Translations under genes and position numbers: made by a program
Source: Polytrichum commune
Taxonomy: Eukaryota; Streptophyta; Polytrichopsida; Polytrichales; Polytrichaceae
Direction of reading: 5' to 3'
Length of the DNA: 64,000 nt
Assembly: GCA_950295325.1 (NCBI GenBank)
Contig: OX485803.1
Coordinates: 1,860,001 to 1,924,000 of the forward strand
Notes under the pieces: generated by a model
The model's database searches: none
What the model saw: the letters and a program-made list of their open reading frames with translations, nothing else
Told to the model about the DNA's origin: nothing
Shown: positions 35,071 to 47,204 of the stretch, piece after piece
Position numbering within the stretch: the first letter of the stretch is position 1
How the letters are laid out: each line of letters begins with the position of its first letter

Positions 35071-35466
35071 GGGCCAGTTCACACGGGGTCCCAAGTCTCA
35101 AGTCCCACTCATATTAGGAAGTCCCAACATGGAGGCAAAGTCCCAACTTGTGAGCCTCAAGTAATCACTAAAATATGGTTAATTATCATTAAAGTCATAT
35201 CTTGATTATTTTATACAAAATTATTCGCGAGACTTGGGTTGAGAGTTGGGTCTAGCTTTTTGCTCAACCTAATTCATAACACAAGTCCAAAGCCTCACCT
35301 CCAAACAGTGTTGCCATGTAGACATCCTTGCCATAGTTGGGACTTAGGACTTGGGACCCCATTTGAAGTGATAAGTCCCAACTTCCGTGCTCTCAACGGT
35401 TGAGATTGCATGGATTGACCTCATGTGACTGGGGACTTGGGACTTGGGACTCGTGTGAACCGGCCC
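35071..35466. mobile_element. Tourist-like (PIF/Harbinger) MITE, 396 bp
   Basis: The left end GGGCCAGTTCACACGGGGTC and the inverse of the right end GGGCCGGTTCACACGAGTCC form the termini. Both edges are flanked by TAA (35068-35070 and 35467-35469), the 3-bp target duplication of PIF/Harbinger elements. GGGCC-type ends are typical of Tourist MITEs. Repeated 'gggacttgggact' motifs lie at both subterminal ends. No coding capacity. Confidence 0.88.
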
Positions 35467-35469
35467 TAA

Positions 35470-36221
35470 GCTAGCCAGACCAAACTCCTGTTGAGTTGAT
35501 TAAAAGGGAGTTCAACAATATAACACGTGTCTACATCTGCTTCTTTGCTTCAATTTTCTATGTCATAACTTCATTTGCGTCTGCCTCAATCATCATCATC
35601 CCAGGTGAGCAGTTTCTTCACCCCAGTGATTTATTATTCTCACCAACAATCATAGGGACACTTTTTGAGCTCAGTCGCTATTATCTATGGTTCCTTTTAA
35701 GAATGATGAGACTTAGTTTTTACAGAAGCCCAGTAGTATGAAGAATGTATCAATTCAGTCTCATCGATAGATGCAAACATCATATCTGTAGGTTGAAGAA
35801 TGCATTAGTACAGGGTAGCTCAGGAGTATAGGATGACGAAGGCAAAGATGCGCAGAGGGAAAAATGAATCGTGGATGGCATTTTGAGATTCATTTTACTT
35901 TGATTAGTCAGATCTCTTGTATGGATTATGAAATTCTTGGGCATGGCCTGGCAGCTTTGCTTCAATTCCTTGAATTAGTTACCCCAACTTCTCTTTGGGA
36001 GGACATCTTGCTTCCCCTAAGCCTATCTTTTGGAAACAAGATTTTCAAGTCTCAAAGACGTTCTGCATTACAAATTAGCAGAGAAGCTAAGATGTGTCAT
36101 TACATGTAGTTTCTTAGTTTGTGTCGTCTCACTACTGATGGAAATGCCGCTGGGATTTCCTTGAACCAAAAACACAACACAAGCAGACTGTCAGAAATGG
36201 ACAATAGACAGGATACATCAA
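35470..36221. other. Intergenic, nothing recognised
   Basis: The 81-codon + strand frames at 35496-35741 and 35864-36109 have plausible composition but no recognised family and no splice partner that I could find. Confidence 0.35.
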
Positions 36222-36441
36222 TGATTGGGGAGAACCGGCAGTTAGTTACAAATGAACTGGCTGAGTTTGAGAAATAACCAGTTGAAGCTCAAGACTGTAG
36301 GAAAATTACCGATCATTTTAGAGGAATTTATAGAATATACCCCAATTTAACAAAGGAAAACCGAAGGATGTCAACATGTAACCGGTTGGACTTGCAAACA
36401 CTAGGATCTCAACCAATTATGCCGTAAAATCTCCCCGATCA
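36222..36441 (+). mobile_element. Single copy of the 744-1405 array element
   Basis: It opens with TGATTGGGGAGAACCGGCAG and closes with TCTCCCCGATCA, with the internal order seen in the array (GTTTGAGAAATAACC, GGAATTTATAGAATATACCC, GATGTCAACATG). The array's 14-base spacer is absent here, so the unit is an independent mobile element. Confidence 0.85.
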
Positions 36442-36455
36442 CTGGGGTACATGTT

Positions 36456-36654
36456 CCCAACACCTACCATTGGGGAAGGTGGAAATGCAGATTCTTATGT
36501 AGAACCTGGGCATTATTATTTATAGCTAAATTAACACCTAAATTGAGGTCAGAGACCCCGACCCCAGATTGGTCTTTAAAGATTATTCTAGTATGAATAA
36601 ATAATAAACCTAAAGGGGCAGATTCTGAGTGCACCCTGGATGGTAGGTGTTGGG
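36456..36654. mobile_element. Small inverted-repeat element, about 199 bp
   Basis: A perfect 15-base inverted pair, CCCAACACCTACCAT and ATGGTAGGTGTTGGG, bounds the segment. It lies 14 bases after the previous element. A target duplication was not identified, so insertion is likely but not proven. Confidence 0.6.
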
Positions 36655-38042
36655 ATACGAAATCCCACTGGACACCTTCATGGCATCTACCACAAAGGTC
36701 AATATTTCAAATACCATGAAGTAAGACATAAAAGCTCAATAGAGTAATGCAAAGGGAAATTAGCATGTCTGACATGGATCTGGTGCAAGGTCACTCTATG
36801 GTTGAAGAAATATCAGACATCATGTCTGTCCATCTCAATGTTGCCTCAAGGCATGAAATCGCCACTTGGAAAAGGCACCCAAATTACCATCACAGAAAGG
36901 GGCTATTGTGTTGGAAACATGTTTCTTGAATGTACGTAGACTTCAGGCAATGAAATTCCACATATAGGCCACCATAAATTTGTAGACCATGTTGGAGAAT
37001 TGTAGAGGTAAGATTGCTTCTGCATTAAGTTTTGAAGAATTCAGCATTGCTTAGACTGGCTTTTTAACTTAGCACAATGTCCTATTTTCGCAATGCAAGT
37101 CATCATTGACTAGTTACTGAACAACTGCAATCGAATATTTGTGCACGAAGAGAGAGGCAAGGTGGACAAAAAGATCACCAGCTCCACCAATTTCTAACAC
37201 CACTGGAACTTGTTGGTCTCAGATACTTTTATCCCACAAAAACTTCAAACAGCTTTTTGGTTTGTTTGGACCAGATTTCGAACCTCCGACTTGATTCTGT
37301 CGATTTGTAGCTGCTTGTATTTGCAGTTTGGACAATACAATAGCTTCAAATCCAATGACGGCGCGGCATGTTTAAAGAAAACAAAAGGCATCCCAGAAAA
37401 CTGCATAGGAAGCCGTGAACCCATCATGGCATACATAGTCTGACACTTGGCAGCAATCTGACAATGGAATGTGCGACCTCATGACAACCACATGTGAGTG
37501 GCAGATTAGAACTCACGCTCTGCCATGCAAAAAGCCACTGCAGAGAAATAAACACCAGGAACAAAGTCCAGTACAAAGAGAATAATGCTGTGATAAGAGA
37601 TAACATGCTGTTGAGTTTATTTGACAAAAAGTATACGGGGGAGACTCTCCCCCAGCTCAGATGAATGACGATCTGAGTTTTCGCTAGTGTGACAAAAAGT
37701 AAAATATTCCGAATGGGTAAGAGTGTAGATGTAGGTTCGTCCTATTTGATCTATACTTCAAACCTACCTGCTGAGAGTGCTTCTTCACCGGGTGCGTTGC
37801 CTGAACAAGAAAAAAAATCCCCAAAATCATGCACCGCCATGCTACAGAGACTCACATGCATGACTGCACTTCTTGTTATACAAGGTACATTACTAACACA
37901 GTGGATGGAGGCATCAAGCGAGTTCCAACATGAAAACAAAAATCCCATATTTTGCAGGTTGTAAATTGGCTCTACTTGATTCGAAATTGTGCTCCATCAG
38001 GATGTCTCATGTGCACAGAGAGTACAGGAATTCCCTTTCCCC
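36655..38042. other. Intergenic and 3' flank of the NPH3-like gene
   Basis: No additional gene was recognised. The last part, near 37650-38042, is probably the 3' UTR of the minus-strand NPH3-like gene. The + strand frame at 37689-37964 lies there and has no family. Confidence 0.4.
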
Positions 38043-41000
38043 TCAAGCAAAGCTGTGCCGAATATGTTGTTGTTGTTGTTGTTGTTGTTGTTGTGGTGGT
38101 GGTTGCTGCTGTGGCTGTGGCTGTGGCTGTGGCTTGCTTGTCGCCTTCCCAGCTGCCAGCTCTGGGCTTGCAGAGTCCCGGGACGACTCAGAGCTCGAGA
38201 ACCCCTTGCTCGGGAACAATTTGTTCAGAATTTTCTCTGGCTTGAATGCAGACAACACACCCTTGGCCTTCAATTGCTTGTTGTTGTTGTTGTTGTTGTT
38301 ATCATCCCGTTGCATCATGCTTCGTTCCCTCTCTGCCTCTGCAATCCGCAGTTTCATACTTGCAAGGTCGCCTTTCAACGCACTGAAGTCCTGATGAACT
38401 GTTTCCCAGGTCTCATCTCCCACCGTTGTGGATGGCGCTGTGGTATTGTTGGGATTGCTTGTCGAGTTGGTGGCATTCACCTCCGGTAGGTTGATTTCTT
38501 CCCCATATTCGGGTGGCCGAATGCAGTTGGCAGGCAAGTCACTCAACAGAAGGCCACCATTCACAGCAGTTCGTACTTGCTCAAAGAAGAGCACCTGACA
38601 ATACAAACCTCTTGCCCATAAGTGCACTTGAATTGTGTATTTGAGCTACTTACCCTTAAAGGATGAAGGGGATTCATGTACAGCATATATACATAATTTC
38701 TACGAGGCCCACCAAGTCTTAAAATTCATGTTTTATGTATTTTAAAGGATTGGAACAATATTTAGTACATTATCCTATGTCAAGGAGAAATTTACTATAT
38801 ACTCATACATGACAGTGATGATCAAACTACTATGTATTTCCATTCGAGGGCACTCAGGCTGCATTTAAGCCCAAATCTGCAATAAGGTTTTCAACCGATT
38901 TGAAAAGTGCACTTTCAGAACGAGTTAATTTTAGATAAGGTCAATTTTGACAAAATTGGCTAAAATCGGATGTATGTAGCTCATATACATGTTTTTGTGC
39001 TTAGAGAGGCCATAATGGGCCTCTTGTACGCTTAAGAGTTAACTCTTTCTTCAAGTGCAATTTTTCAAACTAGGCACATAACTCAATGTCATTGAACATA
39101 AATACACGGCCTGGGTGCACATGGATGCAAATACATCTAGTTGGTATGTTGAACATCAGTTTCACGATTAACTATATTTCTGGTTTCTCATTGATATAAG
39201 ATTATGCACTGAATAAAGTTTCCAACCCATGAATGTACAAAATATGAGTTTAAGATTTGGTGAGGCTCAAAGAAATTGTCTATGGGTTGTACATCGAGCC
39301 CTTTGGTCAGTTAAGGGTCAAGAAAGACCCATAAACATGGAACAAGAAGAGCTGGTCAAGTACCAACAATGCAGGAATGTAAATGGTGCAGTACAGATGA
39401 TCACCAACCTGGACTACAACCCGCAAAGGAAGGCGGTCATTCTGGGCAGCGTGCATACAGGCATCCATAGACAACTTCTTGCAATCCATCAGTCTGCAGA
39501 TTTTCTTGCGTTCACTCTTTGTTAGCCCTGGATGTTCCTGCATAGACGATGGAGATATTTAATCATCCCATCCGTAACCCATACATGCGAATTTGTGATT
39601 ACGAGGAAACATAGCAGCAAAACTATGACTCTCCTGAGTCTGTCAGATTGTGTATCACTTGAAAGGCACACAGCACATTGAGCCAGATAATTTTTTGCCA
39701 GGCTAAGTGAGGATTGCAAACCTTGAGGTACATGTCAATGGCGCGGTACAAGTTGTCATGGATGGGTCGTGCAAAATCGGGAACAGATTCCGCAAGCTGC
39801 ATAAACTTGGGCAATGGCAGGTTTGCATCACGGGCAATTTCAGCCAGATATCGGTCGATGAGTTTCGCCACTTTGAGCATGGATGTATTTGTCGCAGAGG
39901 TCAGCCGATGGTGTTGGTGGTGATGGTGGTTGTTTCCACTGAAATCAATATTCTCAACAGAATCTCCTCTTCTGTGGTTTGGCGAGTGAGGCCGTTCCGG
40001 GTTCGGTTCAGGACTTCCAGGTGGACTATGGTTTTGCATCAAATAATGCTCCATGATTCGCATCACTAAATCAACATCATAAATGGCGTCACTCGAATAC
40101 GACAAAGACGGGATCAACAAGTCACACAATGGCGCTTCCTCCAGCTGCAAACCAACGCGGCGAGCGAGCTCCATTCGTGTGGTGGATGATGCATCGAGGA
40201 CGGTGGCTGCCTTGAGTAGCTTCAGCAAGAACGTACACGACGAAGCACCTTTTTCGGATGGCAACAGACTCACAATGGTCTCAAGGAGATGTTTGTTCTT
40301 TGTTGCCATTTCCAAATGCTTGTATGATGTTTCCTCAGTTATCATCCCAGGGTTATCGAGCATGGTGTGTTCTTTCGAAACGCCAGGTAGCCACTTGAGA
40401 GCATACACCTGAATCGCTGCACCCACAAGCTCCTGGCTCATGCCTTTCGCTTTGATTGCTACCATAACCCTCCTGTATAAGTCAATGTCCAGTTCACTTA
40501 TGTCTTCTACCCACCAGTCCTTGGGTGCAGGTGACAACGCCCCACGACCATGAGTTTCATTCCAAGTCGCTGGGCTTGCTTGCTCAATGCCGGAAGCATG
40601 GTGAATCACAGATGACCTAAACTGCCTGGACGATGTGTAGGACCAGTCCACCTTTGCTGGATCTACAGTGGCCTTAGATGAGATTGAATCAATGCATCGC
40701 CCAATTATCTGTTGCAAAATCAGCCAAGTCCTTCCATAAGAAATTCTCCCATTGTTTTCATGCAATAAGGAATGTTTCTTACTGCGGGTTCCTTAAGGAA
40801 AACTCCAGTCAACATGAACTTTTACGACGCAGTTAGGATACAGGTGTGGATGGATTGAGAAGAAAGAGAGTGTGGAGACTAACCTTGATATCTTCAGCCC
40901 AGGGCATGTGTGCTTTGCTGTATTGCAGACAGATTATGGTATCCTTCCAACCGCGCAAGATGGAGGAGTTGAGAAACACGTCAAGTTTGTAGATGAGATT

Positions 41001-42148
41001 GCCCTTCTCCATAGTCTCCGACATTTGGAGATACTCCGCGCCACAGCGCACCTCGCCCACATTGTGGGGACTCAAGGTGATAGTGATACCATAACAGAAC
41101 TTGGCACACATCTCAAAGCAGCCGGCACCCCCTGGAAAGTCACCAATTGTGACCTCTTCACACTCAGACTCTTGCGCTTCTGCAAGAAGTTTGTTGAGAC
41201 ATCCCCATTTTGCCAACAGAGGGAACTTTTAGGCAGCCAACAGAACGAGAGATTACAGTGTCAGAGGAAGCTCTTAAATTTGCAATGGGTGGTCCCCATT
41301 AGTCATACAATCAGGTTACAAGATGTCTGTTTAAAATATTCAATGAAACACGTAAATTTCTCATTGCAACTACTCTTGTTCAGAGAGACAGTTTCCTAGG
41401 TACTCAATAGGCAACAGGCATTGTGGTACCCAAAACGAAAATTGAACTTAAACTCATTATGTGCTATGGCAGTGAAGTGGAATAGTGAATTTCAAGAACT
41501 GCACACAGCTACGAGGTCTCTGGAGCACTTCAAGGACCCCCATGGGACACAAATCACTATTGATGTACATCAAGATATCCTCTGAAACATGTGTTGTACA
41601 TAGAAATGAGTTGGTAGAAGGAGGTAAATCTGTAGCCAGTCTCAATAAAAGTTGAGCATGGACTGAAAGTATGCAAAAGGATGTGAAGGAAGCACTACCT
41701 TGTGCAGATGAAACTTATGGCCGTCGACATCCAAAGTTATATCACTCGGCAGTTCCGAAGCCACAGACCTGCACCATTGCAAAAACTCTCAAGGTCAATC
41801 TCATGATGCAGGCCCAATAAAAGAGGAGCTCCATAATCGAAGAAAAATAAATAAATAAATAATGCAAATCACCAAAAAGGTCGCCACTTTCCACTGTTTT
41901 CAAAGAACCAGTGGGCGCCTCTCGATAATGCATATTTGCAAGGGTAAGTAATGAACTTTCTCGGTGAGGTGGAAGATGTGTGATTCCTACATCTCTCATA
42001 TACATATGCCCAGTCTAGACCGCTGAAGAATACCTATGAATTTGCAAGACAAGAGAACCTCATGATTCACGAGAGCAGATCCAACTTACGTGACATTGCT
42101 CCGGACGACAAAAATATCCGGCTTTGAACCCAATTTCATGAACTTCAT
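38043..42148 (-). CDS. NPH3/RPT2-like BTB-NPH3 protein, six exons, 712 aa
   Basis: Minus-strand exons are 42090-42148 (ATG at 42148), 41699-41768, 40884-41225, 39722-40708, 39409-39537 and 38043-38594; total 2139 bases, all in phase. The start '[14 protein letters not shown]' followed by '[19 protein letters not shown]' and '[12 protein letters not shown]' is a family hallmark. BTB/POZ spans about 27-125. The NPH3 domain runs from about 221 ('[20 protein letters not shown]') to '[17 protein letters not shown]' near 535. A coiled coil lies at about 590-630. The tail has poly-N, poly-Q and ends 'HIRHSFA'. Family members are plasma-membrane-associated CUL3 substrate adaptors acting with phototropins or in auxin-guided organ formation. 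The N-terminus leans towards the NPY/NPH3 type; the exact subgroup is unresolved. The donor after 'HLHK' matches the family's usual intron position. The + strand frames overlapping it are shadows. Confidence 0.94.
38074..38135 (-). repeat. Triplet and hexamer repeats coding for the Q/P-rich tail
   Basis: A (CAA)n tract, read on the minus strand, encodes a run of nine glutamines. Upstream of it in the coding direction, CAGCCA-type hexamers encode PQ repeats. A related tract at 38279-38302 encodes seven asparagines from the same triplet in a different frame. These are length-variable microsatellites inside coding sequence. Confidence 0.85.
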
Positions 42149-44450
42149 TGTAGCTATCCCAGTTAGTCCTGCCCTGTGGTGTGCATCTCTTAGCTCTCCG
42201 TTCCTGTCCTGATGTACATCCAAAGAAGGAGCCCTGCCTTCTCCAAGAGAGAGCTTTCCTTCTGTGTTCCTTGGCCTACCCTACACACAACCCAGCCGCG
42301 CCTGGAAGTCGTTTTTCCTACTCTACAATACGTACAATAGAGGCAATATTGCACAGGTGGACCTACTTCTTCTGCTCCATTGTGCAATGGACCTAATCAC
42401 TTGGGTAAAGGTAGTAGTCTCTTCGAAGACAGAATTTTGGTTGCCTTCAGACTAAGTTAGCAACCTACTATGCTGCTGCACACACTTGACAAATGCTCAT
42501 AGCCTGTACACAAAGTGCCCCACCCAGCTCCCTCCATAGCCACCAATTCCTTGCAGAGAATCGTGATCCTATCCTCTGTCCAGTCCTTTACCACTCGGTG
42601 CTTGCTTGCAGATGATTGCCCTGTCGCATCCTTCAAAAGGAGTCTCTCTCTCTCTCACACACACACACCTTGTGCGCAGGACATAGACACCTCACAGACC
42701 TGTATCTTCTTCCAGAAGGCATGAAATGGTCCAAGGTGTAGCCTAACCCAAAAACTTTTTCAGAGCCCCTGTGTGGGAATTGGGGAAAGAAGTGAGCCAA
42801 GCCAAGGATTATCCTGAAAGAAGAATGGGAGTGTAAGTAAGTACCATGCGACCGAAATGCAGCCCACACAAACAAGCAAGCTCAAGCTCCAGTCAAGGTG
42901 GTCACCCACACAAAGCTCTGATCCAGACGTCTCCGACAGGAAACACATGCGGGGGCACCACCCTTGTCGGCCAGAGGCCAGGAATCTCAGAAAGGTGATG
43001 CACTACTACTACTACTGGTGATGGAGAACTGCGGGAAAAGGGAAAGCAGAGGGGGGGGGGGGGGGGGGGAGGGGAAAGGTAATTCACAAGGCTAGTTAGG
43101 GGAAATGAGAGGATGAAGTGAAGTGATGTGAGGTGAGGAGATGAGTTTGGGTGGCGATCAGAAGCGTGTGTAGTGAGGCTGCAGCATCCACAAGCCTTTG
43201 TGAGTCACCCAAGTGCCCTTCAACCTAACCGAACTGCCGAGACTGCGCCATAGAAACTTTCCAGCGTATCCCCTACACTTGCCACTCGTGCTGTACCACC
43301 ATCCCACTTTCATACTTCTTCAATCAACAACAACTACAACCACCACCACCACCACCACCAGAAGGCAATGTCCACTTGCAACCACAATCCCTCTCTAGCT
43401 CAAGAATTCTGACCCTGTGTCGCATTGAGGGGCCTGCTTCAACCCTAGCATCTCTGCCCCCATCCCATTCATTTGCAAAGTGGGATTGATGAGGTACCAG
43501 CTGTGGAGCTGAAGCACACTCAAAATCACATCAGAATTGCTTCACCCCACATCTGTAAAAGATGAAATAAAATGAAATGAAACGAAAGGAGAGCAGAGCA
43601 GAGGAGATGGGATGGGGAATGGGATGGGAGTACTCTGTTGAGAGCCTGGGAGAAAGCAAAGGAGTGTAAAGTGAAAAGCTTGAGCAGCAGGAGGAGCCAA
43701 AAAAGCATTGAGCAAAAAGCATGAAGCGAAAGAAGATGGATAGAGAGCTTCTTCACCAGCACCAAAACCAGCTCTACACAGACAGGAAGGACAATACAAA
43801 AGTTCCTCACAATGCCATGGCTATGGTGTCTCCTTCACCATCACTGGGTTAAGGTCGCCACAGCCCACCATCATCACCATCACATGCACAAATTCACCAC
43901 ACCCATGGTGGTACACCGCCTGCAGGCCTGCCTGATTCCCACAAAAGCTGCAAAAGGGGCAGAAGAGCAAGTCGCCTGACCTCCAGACAAGACACCCGTT
44001 TAGTAGAACAGGAGTCTTAACCGCAAGAGTCAAGAGCTGGGCGCCATAGCTAATCTCCCCTCCCCCACCACCTACTCCAACACCATCATCATCATATCAC
44101 CAGCAGTGGCAGCAGATTGCAACACAAATCACCGACTGGCCTAATCTCCTCCGCTATCCCACCAACCAACCCATACACACAGAAGAAGAAGACGAAGAAG
44201 GCGAAGAAGAAGAAGAAGACAACCAGCCACCAGACTGCAACTGCTGGCAGAGGCACCCCAAAAGCTTCATCAGCTCCTCCGACTCCGCAACGCAACTGTC
44301 ATGAGACCATCAGCACCTGGTGAGGTGCTAAAAAACAACACTATATCCTAAACTTAACTTCAAAACCCCGGGACAAAAAACAAAGCAAAACAACATCAAA
44401 AGCAGGCCGCTTCACCAACTTCGCCTCCGAAGCTCCCCCCCTTTTCCTGC
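42149..44450 (-). promoter_or_regulatory. Upstream and leader region of the NPH3-like gene, low-complexity
   Basis: This stretch is richer in G/C and simple repeats than the intergenic DNA. It has (CT)n/(CA)n near 42640-42668, a run of 19 G at 43051-43069, (ACC)n near 43340-43360, GAAAT/GAAAG-type repeats near 43560-43590, and (GAA)n near 44180-44220. A possible acceptor ACCACAG|GG lies about 25 bases before the start codon, so the leader may contain an intron. Open frames here are short, overlap on both strands, and follow the repeats. Confidence 0.45.
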
Positions 44451-47084
44451 ACTAGGTAACTTAGAATATTCTTCACAATCTCATATCCTGCCTGTTCCAG
44501 GCCCACTGCAATGAACATCAAAACTTCAAAAAGTTACATCCCTCCCATTTCTGTATTCAAATAGCAATTTTTAAGGAGGAAAAAAAAAACAAGGAAAAAC
44601 TGAAAGCATCACCACAGGCTGACTCCGATGAACCAACCTGCAGTACTCAAGTTAACTTAAGTTAGTAGCAGTGGAAGCAAGAGTGGAATGTGGGTTTTTC
44701 ATAATGTTCTGAGGCCTTAAAGCGTCACATTAAGAAACTTTTCTATTTCTGGAAGGTTGAGTAACTTGGAAAAAATTTCAAAAAAATCCATAGATTAGAA
44801 AATCTATACAGAGTTTACGATAAAATTTTCAAAAAATAATAAATTCGTATGCAACCTACAGAATTTCACAAAGTTGGTCTTAAGGAAAGAGCCTTTTAGT
44901 CTTCACTAGGGGGTTTATTGATGTAGGATTGCTAATTGATAATCACCCCAAAATCAGCCTCATTGTTGGTGAGGACTTTTATTAAATGAAGGTGTTGTCC
45001 CCCTTTTGTGGATCACTTCTTACATCGCCTCGTTGAGCGGATAGATCCCCGGTCAGCCATTGTGATTGGGCAAAGTTGGTGCTTTTCTAAAAGTGTTACT
45101 GCATCCTTCTTACACCACTATTATGAATGGTTGAAGTGGTGTTATTGTAATACTACATATGATTAATCGCTAGTAACAATGACCTACTTGATGGCACCGT
45201 TGCACTCACTTGGTGATGGCTTAAGGATTCGAAATAGGTGTCACCAAAAGTAAGTGTTAGCTCAAGGCCTCAACACCTTATCACACTTGCAACTTTTGTA
45301 CTAACAATCAATGTCATTTATGCACTCAAAACGCAAAAAAAATGGCAAAAAATTTAGTATGTTTATGTTTATGTTTACGTCATTATTATTATTATTATTG
45401 TTATCAAAGTTTTTAAAAAATGTGAGCATTCACAACCTCTTGAGAACCACTAGTATTGTATGTTAGTTAGACAAAATTTTGCAAAAAAAACAAAAAAAAA
45501 TTAAATACTTGGAAATCTCAAATTTCAGTTAAAAAAAGATGTTGTCAAATAAAAGGATTTTTCCTTGTCATTCTTCACAATTTTAAATTTTAAAATGGAT
45601 GGAATCACCCCATGTGCAATATTATTAGTAATGTTTTGGATGAATGTCACATTCTACCCACATGATGTCATCGTATATGAATCATATATGACGGTGTGCG
45701 CCACTTTAGCTACCATAACCAAGTGAGTATACATGCATTGACCCACCACTATCAATGGAACAAGGTTTTTTTTTTTATTAGCAAAAGGAGGTGAAGATTG
45801 ATCTTGGACTCATATCACCGGTTTTTGTTACCATGTGATACACAAAGTGAGGATTCCATAATTGTTTATAGATGTAAGTTACAATTATTTACCATTATTT
45901 TTTTACCTTTGATACCAAACATATATGCATGTACATGTATCGCTTGTAAAAGCTCTGATGACTAGGCGCGTTACCACTAGCACCGGAAATCTTTTAAGTT
46001 AGAATTTATCTAATGCTAACAATGACTTGAATATGTAAAACAATTCTCCTCTTGTGATATCCATCAATTACAAAAAAATCGTGTTGGTTCCATAAGATCA
46101 TCATTGATGTTGCATGTCGATCCCATGCATTCACCTATACACCACTCCAACATGGGTGGAAACCAGCTGTAAAGATCGGAAGTTTCGAATGAGAAATTGG
46201 GCGAAGGAAGAGTGAAGGCGGCAACGCTCATGATTCCCTTTGGACAAGATGTCCGAAATTATTAGAGAACGGGCTAGGCAACAAGAGACTTTCCTTTTGT
46301 CTTTTGTGCTCCACTCGGTTCGCTCTCCCTCGTGGGGGCAAATTATGATCTCATTCCCACAACGGATCGGCGACCTACTCGACGACCCCTTTTTGACCCA
46401 TCAAAGCCCTCCTCCTTCCCTTCCCGTTGGCGTAAGAGCTCCTAAGTTATGAGCACATTTCATCACCCCGAGAGGAGACAACTCAAGCGGCCGAAGGAAA
46501 CATAATTCCGGGTCCCATCATTTAAAGCCATGTGCACTCTCGGCGCTCAACTCTCGAACATTTGGCAACGGGTTTGCAAATGGTCTAAAGTAAAGTGGAT
46601 AACGTGATGATGGTGATCATGCAAAGAGGTTCGTCTAGGTGTTGACGACCTACTTGAACTTGAAGGGTGACATCGGCTTCAGTTTTGAGATCCTTTTTGT
46701 GTATTATATGTTAGCTTTTATATGCTCCCAATCGATACTTGACAACAAACTTTAACAAGAATGATGATGTTTCAATTTTTGCGGTCAAACCTTAATGCCA
46801 CCTAGCACATAACAATTCTAGCTCGCAAACAAGCCTCATGGAGTCTCAAACGTGACCCTTCATCTAACACAAACTTGACTCGTTGCCAATTGGTTTGCAC
46901 AACTCCTCCATGAGATTACCCTAATGTCAAATCTCATAAAAAAGTCTTAAATCTATTTCGCATCCTAACAAATGATTCATGTTTTTTTTTACTATTGTTA
47001 TCTTGGACAAAACTCACCTCCAAGAAGGCTTTAAAATGTAGGTTAAAATTCTATTTTTTAATAGGAGCCAACATTCCAATTTCA
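44451..47084. other. Intergenic, nothing recognised
   Basis: AT-rich with A-runs and an (ATT)n tract near 45381-45400. A less AT-rich patch at 46190-46600 contains a 70-codon frame (46240-46452) without recognised family. Confidence 0.5.
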
Positions 47085-47204
47085 TAACCAAAAACCTCCA
47101 AATGATAACTACAATTATTTAATTATGCATTTTCTCGCCATGAGTTGCAGTGGACAAGTTGCAACAAATGGTTGGAATGGACAAGTTTTCTCCTACATAG
47201 TGTA
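47085..47204 (+). mobile_element. Partial copy of the foldback MITE of 25041
   Basis: 'tatgcattttctcgccat' followed by 'gttgcaacaaatggttgg' and 'aatggacaagttttct' repeats the right arm of the element at 25041-25284. It ends TAGTGTA. The left arm is not recognisable. Confidence 0.7.

Noticed and set aside
40872-41399. 175-codon + strand frame
   Set aside because: Shadow of the NPH3-like exon 40884-41225 and adjacent intron; no family of its own.
42149-44330. Several 60-95-codon frames in the NPH3-like upstream region
   Set aside because: They overlap each other on both strands and follow simple repeats; no domain recognised.
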